A DNA stretch of 64,000 nt, taken from the NCBI GenBank assembly GCA_038146985.1, contig JAYQSQ010000013.1, positions 1 through 64,000 of the forward strand, read 5' to 3'. Below, in pieces: positions 42,494 to 51,036 of the stretch. A program made the position numbers and the translations under genes. The stretch comes from JADHLJ01 sp038146985 (GTDB taxonomy: Bacteria > Pseudomonadota > Alphaproteobacteria > Thalassobaculales > Thalassobaculaceae). Under the pieces are notes generated by a model that made no database searches, was not told the DNA's origin, and saw nothing but the letters and a program-made list of their open reading frames with translations. Numbering within the stretch: the first letter of the stretch is position 1; every line of letters begins with the position of its first letter.

Positions 42494-43854
42494 CCGCTTT
42501 CCGCCCCCCGCTGTGACGAGCCGGCGGACCGGCCGCCCCGGCGTCCGGCATGTGTCGGATACAGCCGCATCAGAACGAGCAGCAGGATCAGCCCGGGCAC
42601 CGCAACACCGACGGAAAGTACGAAGAAATCGAACCAGCCGACCACATCGACGAGATGGCCCGACGGCGAGGACAAGAGTGTCCGCCCAAACGCCATGAAA
42701 GCTGAGAGCAGGGCGTATTGAGTGGCGGTAAAGGCGGTGTTCGTCAGACTCGACAGATAGGCGACGAACGCCGCCGTTCCCATGCCGCCGGTCACATTCT
42801 CCACCGCGATGGTTAGGGTGAGAACACCGATATCGTTGCCGGCGACGGCCTGGTAGGCGAACACAAGATTGGACGCGGCCTGAAGCACGCCGCTGATCAA
42901 CAGGGCATTGAGAAGCCCCGTCCAACGGATCAGCAAGCCCCCGATAAACAGGCCCACCGCCAAGGCGATCAAGCCGAAAAGCTTGGTCACCTCGGCGATC
43001 TCGGTCTTGGTGAAACCGAGATCGATATAGAACGGGTTGGTCATCACCGACAGGAACGCGTCGCCGAGTTTGAAGGTGACGATGAACAGCAGGATCGTCA
43101 GCCACCCCGGGCGGGTCGCGAACTCCAGGAATGGCGCGACAACGAAATCCGAGAGCCAGCGCGTGAACGACCGGGGCCGGCCTTCCCGAGTGTCGCCGTC
43201 CGCCCCGTCCGGTCCGGGCGGCTCCGGGCTTAAAATAATGGTGAGAGTTCCGACCAGCACCAGAACCGCCATGGCAAGATAGGCATAGGTCCAGGTCCAT
43301 GTATCGGCCAGGATCAAGGCACCGGCGCCCGCCACCAGCATTCCGGCGCGATAGCCGTAGGTGACCGCCGCCGCCCCGATTCCCTGCTCGTCCTCCTCCA
43401 GGGTCTCGATCCGATAGGCATCGATCACAATGTCCTGGCTGGCCGAGAAAAACGCCACCAGGACCGCGAACCCGGCCATAAGCCAAGGCGCGTCGGCCGG
43501 ATCCGATAAGGCGAGCCCGCAGATCGCGGCGATCAGCATGGCCTGGGAGAGCACCATCCATCCCCGGCGCCGGCCGAGCAGGCCGGTCAGAACCGGCAGG
43601 TGCAAGCCGTCCATTAGCGGCGCCCATAGCGGCTTCAGGGCGTAGGGAAGCCCGACCAGGGAGAACAGACCGATCGTCGTGCGATCAACGCCGGCCTCTC
43701 GAAGCCACGCGCTCAAGGTTCCGAACGACAAGAGAAGCGGCAGGCCGCTAGCGAAGCCCAAGACCAGGACAACGATCACCCGGCGCTTGAGATAGGGTGC
43801 GATCGTCTCGCGCAGCAGCCAGGCCGCGCCGTTGCTGGGCTCAGTGCCGGTCAA
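42490..43854 (-). CDS. ampG: AmpG-family muropeptide MFS permease
   Basis: The 454-residue protein has about twelve membrane segments and AmpG signatures: VLGFASGLPLLLSFGTLSAW, LPYALKPLWAPLMD and FSASQDIVIDAYR. AmpG imports GlcNAc-anhydroMurNAc peptides for cell-wall recycling. The start appears to be TTG 43854, 14 bases inside the end of the adenosine kinase gene. It is coupled to the macro-domain gene. Confidence 0.9.
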   Translation of the reverse strand: MTGTEPSNGAAWLLRETIAPYLKRRVIVVLVLGFASGLPLLLSFGTLSAWLREAGVDRTTIGLFSLVGLPYALKPLWAPLMDGLHLPVLTGLLGRRRGWMVLSQAMLIAAICGLALSDPADAPWLMAGFAVLVAFFSASQDIVIDAYRIETLEEDEQGIGAAAVTYGYRAGMLVAGAGALILADTWTWTYAYLAMAVLVLVGTLTIILSPEPPGPDGADGDTREGRPRSFTRWLSDFVVAPFLEFATRPGWLTILLFIVTFKLGDAFLSVMTNPFYIDLGFTKTEIAEVTKLFGLIALAVGLFIGGLLIRWTGLLNALLISGVLQAASNLVFAYQAVAGNDIGVLTLTIAVENVTGGMGTAAFVAYLSSLTNTAFTATQYALLSAFMAFGRTLLSSPSGHLVDVVGWFDFFVLSVGVAVPGLILLLVLMRLYPTHAGRRGGRSAGSSQRGAESG

Positions 43855-44839
43855 GAGTCGCTTTCGCCAGTGCGTTCAGATCCGCCTCCGGGCGGGCGCC
43901 GAAATGGCTGATCACCTCCGCCGCCGCGATACCGCCGAGCCGTCCGCACCGGACCGGGTCCATGGACTGGGTAAAGCCGTAAAGGAAGCCCGCCGCGTAG
44001 AGATCGCCCGCGCCCGTCGTGTCCACCACCCTGACCGGCTTTTCCGCGTCCAGGATATGGACTTCGTCACCCGACAGCACCACGGATCCCCTGGCACTTC
44101 GGGTCAAGGCCACGGTTCGGCAATGACCCCGTACCGCCTGCAGGGCCGTGTCGAAATCAGGCGCTTCGTAAAGCGAGATAATCTCGGCTTCATTGGCAAA
44201 GAGAATGTCCACGTGACGCTCGACCAGATCTCGGAACTCCGCGCGATGGCGATCGACGCAGAACGAATCGGACAGGGTCAACGAGACCAGACCGTCACTG
44301 GCATGCGCGATCGCCGCCGCCTTCAGAAACGCTTCCTTGGCGCGCGGGGGATCCCACAGATATCCCTCCAGATAGACCACTTTGCTGGCCTTGATCAGAT
44401 CCTCGTCGACATCCTCGGGGCCGAGGTCGACACAAGCGCCCAAATGGGTGTTCATCGACCGCTGCGCATCCGGCGTCACCAGCACCAGGCAACTCGCGGT
44501 CGGCGGGCCGCTGACGCTATGGCTGGTTTCGAAGCGCACACCGGCGGCGGTGATATCGTGTCGGAATACCTGGCCGAAGGGATCATCCCTGACCTTGCCG
44601 ATGAAGGCACCCTTGCCGCCGAAACCCGCGAGGCCGACGATGGTATTCGCGGCGGAGCCGCCGGACATTTCGATGCCCGGCCCCATGCGCCCGTAGATCT
44701 GGCTCGAGCGGTCCGCGTCAACCAGGTTCATCGCGCCTTTCTCAATCCCGTTTTCCGCCAGGAAAGAGTCGTCGGCCCGTGAAATAACGTCGACGATGGC
44801 ATTGCCGATTCCGGTTACATCGATGGTCTTTGCAGGCAT
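43841..44839 (-). CDS. PfkB-family adenosine kinase
   Basis: The 332-residue protein is a ribokinase-fold sugar kinase: N-terminal GNAIVDV, SGGSAANTI for substrate binding, and VDTTGAGDLYAAGFLYG with the catalytic Asp in the anion hole. The full pattern is that of the alphaproteobacterial adenosine kinase clade. It would phosphorylate adenosine to AMP. It heads a minus-strand unit with ampG and the macro-domain gene. Confidence 0.9.
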   Translation of the reverse strand: MPAKTIDVTGIGNAIVDVISRADDSFLAENGIEKGAMNLVDADRSSQIYGRMGPGIEMSGGSAANTIVGLAGFGGKGAFIGKVRDDPFGQVFRHDITAAGVRFETSHSVSGPPTASCLVLVTPDAQRSMNTHLGACVDLGPEDVDEDLIKASKVVYLEGYLWDPPRAKEAFLKAAAIAHASDGLVSLTLSDSFCVDRHRAEFRDLVERHVDILFANEAEIISLYEAPDFDTALQAVRGHCRTVALTRSARGSVVLSGDEVHILDAEKPVRVVDTTGAGDLYAAGFLYGFTQSMDPVRCGRLGGIAAAEVISHFGARPEADLNALAKATLDRH

Positions 44840-44977
44840 GGAGGTTTCCCGTGTTCAAAGTGCGCGAGGACACTATCCGAGAACCCCGCCCCGGCAAAGC
44901 ACCGCAACGAAGGCTTGTGCCCGGAAGCGGCTTGTGGTTTTCCTGCCTGACTCAACGGCAGATTCGTGGAGCCCCCG

Positions 44978-45658
44978 ATGTTCGCGGCGTTATCAAAGGC
45001 CTTCGCGCAACTTCCGGAACAGCCCTTGCGCCGGTCCGTGATCCTCAGTGTTCTCCTGGCTTTCGTCATGATCATCGTCAGCGGCTACATCAGCTGGCTG
45101 CTGATCGCGAAGGTCGGGGTTTTCGACATTGAACTGCTGGACAAGCTGTCGGCGGCGGTGGGCGCGATCGTGGTCGTGGTCTTCGCCTTCGTCTTCTATC
45201 CCTCGATGGTGATGGTCGTCGCGGGATTTTTCGTGGACCGCGTCGCCGCGGCGGTCGAGGAGAAACACTATCCGCATCTGCCGTCGCCTCGGAATCAGGG
45301 ATTGGGCGAGGTCATGAAATCGGCGCTTGCCCTGCTGGTGGTCACCCTGATCCTCAACATTCTGTTGATGCCGATCTATGTCTTCACGTTCTTCGTGGCG
45401 GGCTTGGGTTTCGTGATCTTCTACGGACTGAACGGATACCTTCTCGGACGCGAGTTTTTTGAGATCGCCGCCGGCCGGTACCTGACCCCGGCGGATGCGA
45501 AAGCCCTGCGTCGCTCCAAGCGCTGGACGGTGTTTGGCGCCGGGGTAATCATCGCCGTAATGACGACGATTCCGATCCTCAATCTGGCGGCGCCGGTGGT
45601 CGCGACCGCCTTTATGGTGCACGTATTCCAAGTGTTGCGTCGAGAAGCTGAGACATGA
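44978..45658 (+). CDS. EI24/CysZ-like integral membrane protein
   Basis: The 226-residue protein has about five hydrophobic segments and the EI24 features (FYPSMVMVVAGFFVDRVAAAVE, NILLMPIYVF, GYLLGREFFEIAA). CysZ of this family is a sulfate permease, but members next to unrelated genes have no proven role. ATG 44978 has a GGAG site at 44968-44971; a GTG at 44966 is less likely. Confidence 0.82.
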   Translation: MFAALSKAFAQLPEQPLRRSVILSVLLAFVMIIVSGYISWLLIAKVGVFDIELLDKLSAAVGAIVVVVFAFVFYPSMVMVVAGFFVDRVAAAVEEKHYPHLPSPRNQGLGEVMKSALALLVVTLILNILLMPIYVFTFFVAGLGFVIFYGLNGYLLGREFFEIAAGRYLTPADAKALRRSKRWTVFGAGVIIAVMTTIPILNLAAPVVATAFMVHVFQVLRREAET

Positions 45659-45726
45659 TATTCTAGACGCATCGGAACTATCTGAATTTTTTGGGGTTTT
45701 GGCGACCATTTTCGAAAGATTGAAAA

Positions 45727-46389
45727 ATGTCCCTGTTTCGACGGAAATCACCCGGGGTCGAGGAACCGAAGCTCGACGAGATGCCGGCCGATAGCGCCAT
45801 ATCGGCCATGGAAGATCCGGTGGCCTCTTCCGATGTGATCAGCCCGTCGGAAAGGGAAGGCGAGACGAGAACAAAGGCAACCAGCCTGTCGTCAGAAAAC
45901 AGGCCGCAGCAAGGAGCACCCATGGCCTCTCCCACAACCCCATCGGCGGGTTTCGTGCCGGAAATTCCCAGGCGCACGATCGATTTGCCCGGCGCGCCGG
46001 CCCGAAGGCCGATGCCGGGCCAGCAACGGGGTAGTGGAGAGGGCAAGCGCCTTACGGTGGGACGCGAGATTTCGCTGAGGGGGGAAATTACCGACTGCGA
46101 GACCTTGATCGTCGAGGGTTCCGTGGAAGCAACCCTGGAGAACAGCCAGTCTCTGGAAGTCACCGAGGGAGGCGTGTTCAAGGGGACCGTGGTTATCGAC
46201 GAGGCCATCATTGCCGGTACCTTCGTCGGCACCATCACCGCGCGCGAGCGTTTGACCGTCAAGGCATCAGGGCGGATCAGCGGCACCGTCCGGTTTCGCC
46301 AGATCGAAATCGAGCTCGGTGGCGAGGTCGACGGAGAGATCCATGTCTGGCGCGACAACGCGGTTTCGGATCCTCCGGCCGATACATGA
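45727..46389 (+). CDS. Bactofilin (polymer-forming cytoskeletal protein)
   Basis: The 220-residue protein has a disordered, proline-rich N-terminal tail (1-105) and a bactofilin beta-helix core (about 108-210) with regularly spaced hydrophobic turns (ISLRGEITDCETLIVEGSVE and onward). Bactofilins self-assemble into filaments at the inner membrane and guide wall or stalk growth. No M23 peptidase gene adjoins, unlike many bactofilin loci. The stop overlaps the next gene's ATG (ATGA). Confidence 0.9.
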   Translation: MSLFRRKSPGVEEPKLDEMPADSAISAMEDPVASSDVISPSEREGETRTKATSLSSENRPQQGAPMASPTTPSAGFVPEIPRRTIDLPGAPARRPMPGQQRGSGEGKRLTVGREISLRGEITDCETLIVEGSVEATLENSQSLEVTEGGVFKGTVVIDEAIIAGTFVGTITARERLTVKASGRISGTVRFRQIEIELGGEVDGEIHVWRDNAVSDPPADT

Positions 46390-46856
46390 TCAAGCCGATC
46401 GGCGCCGCGTGCGGCGCCCTGCTGCTGATTTTCCTGCAAGCCTGCGATAAGGCCGCGCCGCCTCCGGGCGCGTCTGGCGCGTCGGGTTCCTCCGCCGTGG
46501 CGAGCGCACCCCCCACCGGCCAGGTTCCCGGAACACCCCGACCGGGGGCGTCCAAACCGATCCCCGACGAACCGGCCTTCAGCGACGCCGAACGGAACCC
46601 TGAACGCCTGCTCAGGATGAACCGGCGATCGGTATCGACATTGCTCGGGAAACCTCAGTTCGTACGCCGGGAGGCGACCGCCAGGGTATGGCAGTATCGC
46701 GCCGGCGCCTGCGTGCTCGACCTGTTTTTATACGACTCCGAGTCGGATTATGAGGTGGTCCACTACGAGTTCCGTTCCGCGGCCACGCTTTTCGAGGAGC
46801 CTCCCGGCTGTTTCGAGGAACTCCTGACCCGCGCGGCCAAGACCGCCGACAGTTGA
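46386..46856 (+). CDS. Small lipoprotein, function unknown
   Basis: The 156-residue protein has a lipoprotein signal (LLLIFLQAC, Cys20), a Pro/Gly/Ala-rich linker (22-60) and a C-terminal domain with LLGKPQFVRREATARVWQYR and CVLDLFLY. This is a pattern found in SmpA/OmlA-like small lipoproteins of alphaproteobacteria. Coupling to the bactofilin gene by a four-base overlap suggests an envelope role with it. Confidence 0.78.
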   Translation: MIKPIGAACGALLLIFLQACDKAAPPPGASGASGSSAVASAPPTGQVPGTPRPGASKPIPDEPAFSDAERNPERLLRMNRRSVSTLLGKPQFVRREATARVWQYRAGACVLDLFLYDSESDYEVVHYEFRSAATLFEEPPGCFEELLTRAAKTADS

Positions 46857-46873
46857 CGGTCCCGAAGCCCGGA

Positions 46874-47527
46874 TCAGCCGGACAAGACTGTCTTGTCTTT
46901 GAACCGGCAGAGATCGGCGATCCGGCAGGCCGGGCAATCGGGCTTGCGCGCCTTGCAGACGTAGCGGCCATGCAGGATCAGCCAGTGATGCGCGTGCAGC
47001 TTCCACCGGTCGGGGATGCGCTTCTCCAGCTGCAGTTCCACCGCCAAAGGCGTTTTGCCCCGTGCCAAGCCGGTTCGGTTGCCAACCCGGAAGAGATGGG
47101 TGTCAACGGCGATCATGGGCTGACCGAATGCGATGTTGAGGACCACGTTGGCCGTCTTCCGTCCGACACCGGGGAGGGTCTCGAGGGTTTCCCGGTCCCG
47201 TGGAACCTTGCTTTCATGATCGCGAATCAGGATTTCCGACAAGGCGATGACGTTCTTGGCTTTTGAATTGTAGAGCCCGATCGTCTTGATGAATTCCTTC
47301 AACCGCTCAACACCGAGGTCGACCATCTTTTCCGGTGTGTCGACCTCGGCGAACAGCGGGCCGGTCGCGCGGTTGACCCCCACATCCGTGGCTTGTGCCG
47401 ATAGGACGACCGCGACCAACAGCGTATAGGCATTGACGTAATTCAACTCGCCGCGCGGGTCGGGATCGGCATCCGACAGGCGCGAGAACATCGTGTCGAC
47501 ATCGGCCTTTTTCATGGATCGGGTCAT
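46874..47527 (-). CDS. nth: Endonuclease III
   Basis: The 217-residue protein is a HhH-GPD DNA glycosylase/AP lyase for oxidised pyrimidines. Catalytic Lys124 lies in the LPGVGRKTA hairpin and Asp142 in AVDTHL. The iron-sulfur motif C-x6-C-x2-C-x5-C is complete (Cys191, 198, 201, 207). It is convergent with the lipoprotein gene. Confidence 0.96.
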   Translation of the reverse strand: MTRSMKKADVDTMFSRLSDADPDPRGELNYVNAYTLLVAVVLSAQATDVGVNRATGPLFAEVDTPEKMVDLGVERLKEFIKTIGLYNSKAKNVIALSEILIRDHESKVPRDRETLETLPGVGRKTANVVLNIAFGQPMIAVDTHLFRVGNRTGLARGKTPLAVELQLEKRIPDRWKLHAHHWLILHGRYVCKARKPDCPACRIADLCRFKDKTVLSG

Positions 47528-47647
47528 GCTTCCTCATAGCCCGATCGAGCCGGCGCGGAAAGCCAGAACGCGCCGGCCATCGCTTTACGGGGCTTCGAGG
47601 CCGAACTATCATCGCGACCGACGGGGCACTAGGGGAAACAATCGACC

Positions 47648-48139
47648 ATGCGCGAGGCCGACATACTCTTCGAGGCCATGCTGATGCCCCACCGGAGTCT
47701 GCCGCCGATCGGGTTCGTGCTGGTCATGGGTATCCTGATCACGGTCAGCATGGCCATCGGCATCGGGTTCACCCTGATTGGCGCCTGGCCGGTGATCGGA
47801 TTTCTCGGCATCGACGTGTTGCTTGTCTACCTCGCCTTTCGGATCAGCTATGGTGCCGCGCGGCAATGTGAACTGGTCCGGCTGAGCGCCGGTTCGCTGG
47901 AAATCCTGTTCCGCAATAAGTCGGGCATGGAGCGGCGCGTGGCCCTGAAACCCTATTGGGTCCGGGTCGACATCGAACGGGTGAACGCCAAACGCACGCG
48001 TCTGGTGATCCGATCCCACGGCGACGTTCTGGAATTGGGCGGGTTCCTCGGCTTGGAGGAAAAACAAACCTTCGCGGCGGCCTTGGAAGACGCGCTTCAC
48101 CGGAACCGTGAAGCGATTCCGGTCCAAGCCGGCCCTTAA
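47648..48139 (+). CDS. DUF2244 membrane protein
   Basis: The 163-residue protein has two close hydrophobic segments (about 20-65) and a cytoplasmic beta-rich tail with the DUF2244 pattern (FRISYGAARQCELVRLS, LELGGFL, KQTFAAALEDAL). The family is found near nth and cytochrome-c oxidase genes in alphaproteobacteria; function is unknown. Its end overlaps that of dapB on the other strand. Confidence 0.85.
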   Translation: MREADILFEAMLMPHRSLPPIGFVLVMGILITVSMAIGIGFTLIGAWPVIGFLGIDVLLVYLAFRISYGAARQCELVRLSAGSLEILFRNKSGMERRVALKPYWVRVDIERVNAKRTRLVIRSHGDVLELGGFLGLEEKQTFAAALEDALHRNREAIPVQAGP

Positions 48140-48948
48140 CCGTTCAGTCCGAGCACATCGGTCATGTCATAAAGGCCAGGCGGGCGGCCATGGGCCCATT
48201 GCGCGGCCCTGATCGCCCCCGACGCATAGATATGCCGGCCCGCCGCCTTATGGGAAATTTCCACGCGTTCGCCAGCGCCAGCGAAAATGACCGAGTGTTC
48301 GCCAACGATATCCCCGCCCCTCAGAGCCGCGAACCCGATATCTCCGCGTCGGCGGGCCCCGGTCTGGCCTTGGCGGGACAGCACGCTGGCCTTCTCGAAA
48401 TCCACCCCACGGCCGCGCGCCGCCGCCCGTCCCAGTCCCAGCGCGGTTCCGGAAGGCGCATCGATCTTGCGATTGTGATGAATTTCAAAGACTTCGATGT
48501 CGAAATCCTCGTCGAGCGCCCGCGCAACCTGCTCCACCAGCACGAAAAGCAGGTTCACGCCAAGGCTCATGTTTGGCGCGAATACCACCGGCACCGCCGC
48601 CGCGGCCTTGTTCATTGCCGCTTCACCCGCCGAATCCAGCCCGGTTGTTCCGACGATCCAGGGGGTGTGGGTATCGATTGCCGCACTGGCGTGATCGCCC
48701 ACCGCCTCCGGAAGGCTGAAATCGATCACCACATCGGCCGCCGCGAACAGTTCGGCGGCTTTGTCCACGGTTTTGACGCCAAGCGTTCCGAGTCGGCAAA
48801 CCTCGCCAATATCAATACCTTGGTGAGCACTACCTGGCCTTACTGACCCGCCGGAGAGACGGACATTGGGCGTTTCGATAACCTGACGAACAATCATGGT
48901 TCCCATCGTCCCGGCGACACCAGTGACACCGATTGCCAATTCACTCAT
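48136..48948 (-). CDS. dapB: 4-hydroxy-tetrahydrodipicolinate reductase
   Basis: The 270-residue protein has an N-terminal NAD(P) motif (GVTGVAGTMGTMIV), a VIDFSLPE strand, and the substrate site EIHHNRKIDAPSGTALGLG with the catalytic His/Lys. It acts in lysine and diaminopimelate synthesis. The gene diverges from the PadR gene. Confidence 0.95.
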   Translation of the reverse strand: MSELAIGVTGVAGTMGTMIVRQVIETPNVRLSGGSVRPGSAHQGIDIGEVCRLGTLGVKTVDKAAELFAAADVVIDFSLPEAVGDHASAAIDTHTPWIVGTTGLDSAGEAAMNKAAAAVPVVFAPNMSLGVNLLFVLVEQVARALDEDFDIEVFEIHHNRKIDAPSGTALGLGRAAARGRGVDFEKASVLSRQGQTGARRRGDIGFAALRGGDIVGEHSVIFAGAGERVEISHKAAGRHIYASGAIRAAQWAHGRPPGLYDMTDVLGLNG

Positions 48949-49076
48949 TTTTCAATGCCCTCGCCGACCTTGGAATCCGATGCGGTCAGAGTCTCTACCG
49001 CGCCTACAGTATCCATGGAATTCCGGATCGCGCAAAGCGATGACTTTATATATTGTCTTTATTATAGTTTTCGGAG

Positions 49077-49086
49077 CGATATATCG
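49077..49086. promoter_or_regulatory. CGATATATCG palindrome before the PadR gene
   Basis: A perfect 10-base palindrome sits 22 bases before the PadR start in the AT-rich dapB-padR gap. PadR proteins often repress their own promoters, so this is a candidate operator; the assignment is inference. Confidence 0.35.
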
Positions 49087-49108
49087 AATATAGATCGGAT
49101 TTCGGCGC

Positions 49109-49639
49109 ATGAAGCTGACAACCCTTTGCCTCGGGCTTCTGCTAGAGGGGCCCTTGAGCGGCTATGATCTCCATAACCGCATCGAGAAACGTCTCGGTCA
49201 TTTCCAGCATGCGAGTTTCGGCGCCTTGTATCCAGCGCTCGGCAAACTGCGCGCGGAAGGATGTGTAACCGCGGATCGGCCCGGCGAGACCCCGTTCGCA
49301 AAATGTATGTATGCAATCACCAACAAAGGACGGGAGATTTTCGACTCTGACCTGCGTCGATCTTCGGCCGACGAGTCATTTCGCTCGGATTTTCTCTCGG
49401 CAATGTATTTTGCGGACCATCTTCCGGTCGACGAGCTGGAGCGGCTATTCGATCAAAAACTCGCGGATCAGCGTGAACAACGGCGGCGCCTGTTGGCATT
49501 ACCGATCGCCGCGATGGGGGAAGGGCAGCGTTTCACGGTGCGCTACATCCTCGCTCGAGCCAACGCCACCATCGATTTTCTGCAAGGAGAAGGACGCGCC
49601 ATCCTCACCTCGATTCAGCGCGACCGGCCTAGATTATAG
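49109..49639 (+). CDS. PadR-family transcriptional regulator
   Basis: The 176-residue protein has the PadR winged helix (LGLLLEGPLSGYDLHNRIEK, SFGALYPALGKLRAEGCV, YAITNKGREIF) and the C-terminal helical dimerisation domain (about 95-170). It is a PadR subfamily 1-like repressor. Neighbours do not reveal its effector or target. It uses less GC-biased codons than its neighbours and follows the most AT-rich gap of the window. Confidence 0.88.
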   Translation: MKLTTLCLGLLLEGPLSGYDLHNRIEKRLGHFQHASFGALYPALGKLRAEGCVTADRPGETPFAKCMYAITNKGREIFDSDLRRSSADESFRSDFLSAMYFADHLPVDELERLFDQKLADQREQRRRLLALPIAAMGEGQRFTVRYILARANATIDFLQGEGRAILTSIQRDRPRL

Positions 49640-49764
49640 AAGTTTTTCAATCAGTTAGAAATGGTATGGCCGGCACGGCTTCGTCGGTAGTGTAAAAAAC
49701 TTTCAGGTAGTACCGGCGCAATAATCCGTCGAGGGTGGTAGCGCTATCCACTCGCAGCCCCTCC

Positions 49765-50901
49765 TCAGTCCTTGAGATCTTCCCAAAGGTCTCGAACCCG
49801 GTCGAAGAACCCGGTGGACTGGGGGCTGGTCGTGGCGTTGGTGGTCTCGGCGAACTGCTCGAGAATTTGCTTCTGCTCGCGCGTCAGATTGACCGGGGTT
49901 TCGACAACCGCCTCAACGTACAAATCCCCGCGCGCCGGACTTCGCAGGACCGACATCCCCTTGCCGCGCAACCGGAACTGGGTTCCGGTTTGGGTTCCCG
50001 GGCTGACGGTGATCCGCGCGCGGGAGCCTTCGACGGTCGGAACCTCGATCTGACCGCCCAGGGCGGCGGTGGTCATCTGCAGCGGCACCCGGCAATAGAT
50101 ATCGGCACCGTCCCGCTTGAAGATCGGATGCTCCTCTATCGACAGAAATATGTACAAGTCGCCCGGCGGCGCGGATCGGACACCGGCCTCGCCCTCGCCG
50201 GCCAGTCTGATTCGGGTTCCATCCTCGACACCAGCCGGAATATTCACCGAAAGCGTCTTTTCCTTTTGAACTCTGCCATTGCCCCGGCAGGTTCCGCAGG
50301 GATTCTCGATCACCCGCCCGGCGCCGCCGCAGGTCGAACAGGCCCTTTCAATCGTGAAAAAGCCCTGCTGCACGCGCACCCGGCCACGGCCCTGGCACGC
50401 CTTGCAGGATACCGGCTGCGAGCCCGCCTTGGCGCCGCTTCCCGAGCATTCCTCGCAGCTGACCGTGCTTGGAACCTGGATCTCGGTCTGGCGGCCCTTG
50501 AATGCCTCTTCCAGCGTGATGCTCATATTGTAGCGAAGGTCGGCGCCCCGGCGGTTTCCGCCATTGGCCCTGCGGCCGCCCATGAAGTCGCCGAACATCT
50601 CGTCGAAGATGTCGGCAAAACCCGCGCCAAATCCCTCGAAACCCGCGCCGCCGGCGCGACCGCCCATGCCGCCGTTCTCAAAGGCTTCGTGGCCGAACCG
50701 GTCATAGGCCGCACGCTTCTGCGGGTCCTTCAACACGTCATAGGCTTCGTTGAGTTCCTTGAACTGCGCTTCCGCCGACGGATCGTCCGGATTGCGGTCC
50801 GGATGATACTTCATCGCCAACTTGCGGTACGCCGATTTCAAGGCTCCTTCGTCGGCGCCGCGGTCAACGCCGAGAGTTTCGTAAAAATCGCGCTTCGCCA
50901 T
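49765..50901 (-). CDS. dnaJ: Chaperone DnaJ
   Basis: The 378-residue protein has a J domain with HPD at 33-35, a Gly/Phe-rich region (about 77-120), four CxxCxGxG zinc repeats (Cys149/152, 166/169, 188/191, 202/205) and the C-terminal substrate domain. It delivers clients to DnaK and triggers ATP hydrolysis. It lies 135 bases downstream of dnaK on the same strand. Confidence 0.97.
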   Translation of the reverse strand: MAKRDFYETLGVDRGADEGALKSAYRKLAMKYHPDRNPDDPSAEAQFKELNEAYDVLKDPQKRAAYDRFGHEAFENGGMGGRAGGAGFEGFGAGFADIFDEMFGDFMGGRRANGGNRRGADLRYNMSITLEEAFKGRQTEIQVPSTVSCEECSGSGAKAGSQPVSCKACQGRGRVRVQQGFFTIERACSTCGGAGRVIENPCGTCRGNGRVQKEKTLSVNIPAGVEDGTRIRLAGEGEAGVRSAPPGDLYIFLSIEEHPIFKRDGADIYCRVPLQMTTAALGGQIEVPTVEGSRARITVSPGTQTGTQFRLRGKGMSVLRSPARGDLYVEAVVETPVNLTREQKQILEQFAETTNATTSPQSTGFFDRVRDLWEDLKD

Positions 50902-51036
50902 GGCCGATTATCGCCCCCTGACCCCTGGGTCCGACGCGCCGCGCACCACCGCCTTCAATCCCCCCGGATCGGGCGGCGACTCGGCCCATGGGCCGAGCGG
51001 CACGTCGGGAACCTGGGAATCCCGTCCGCCGCCGGC

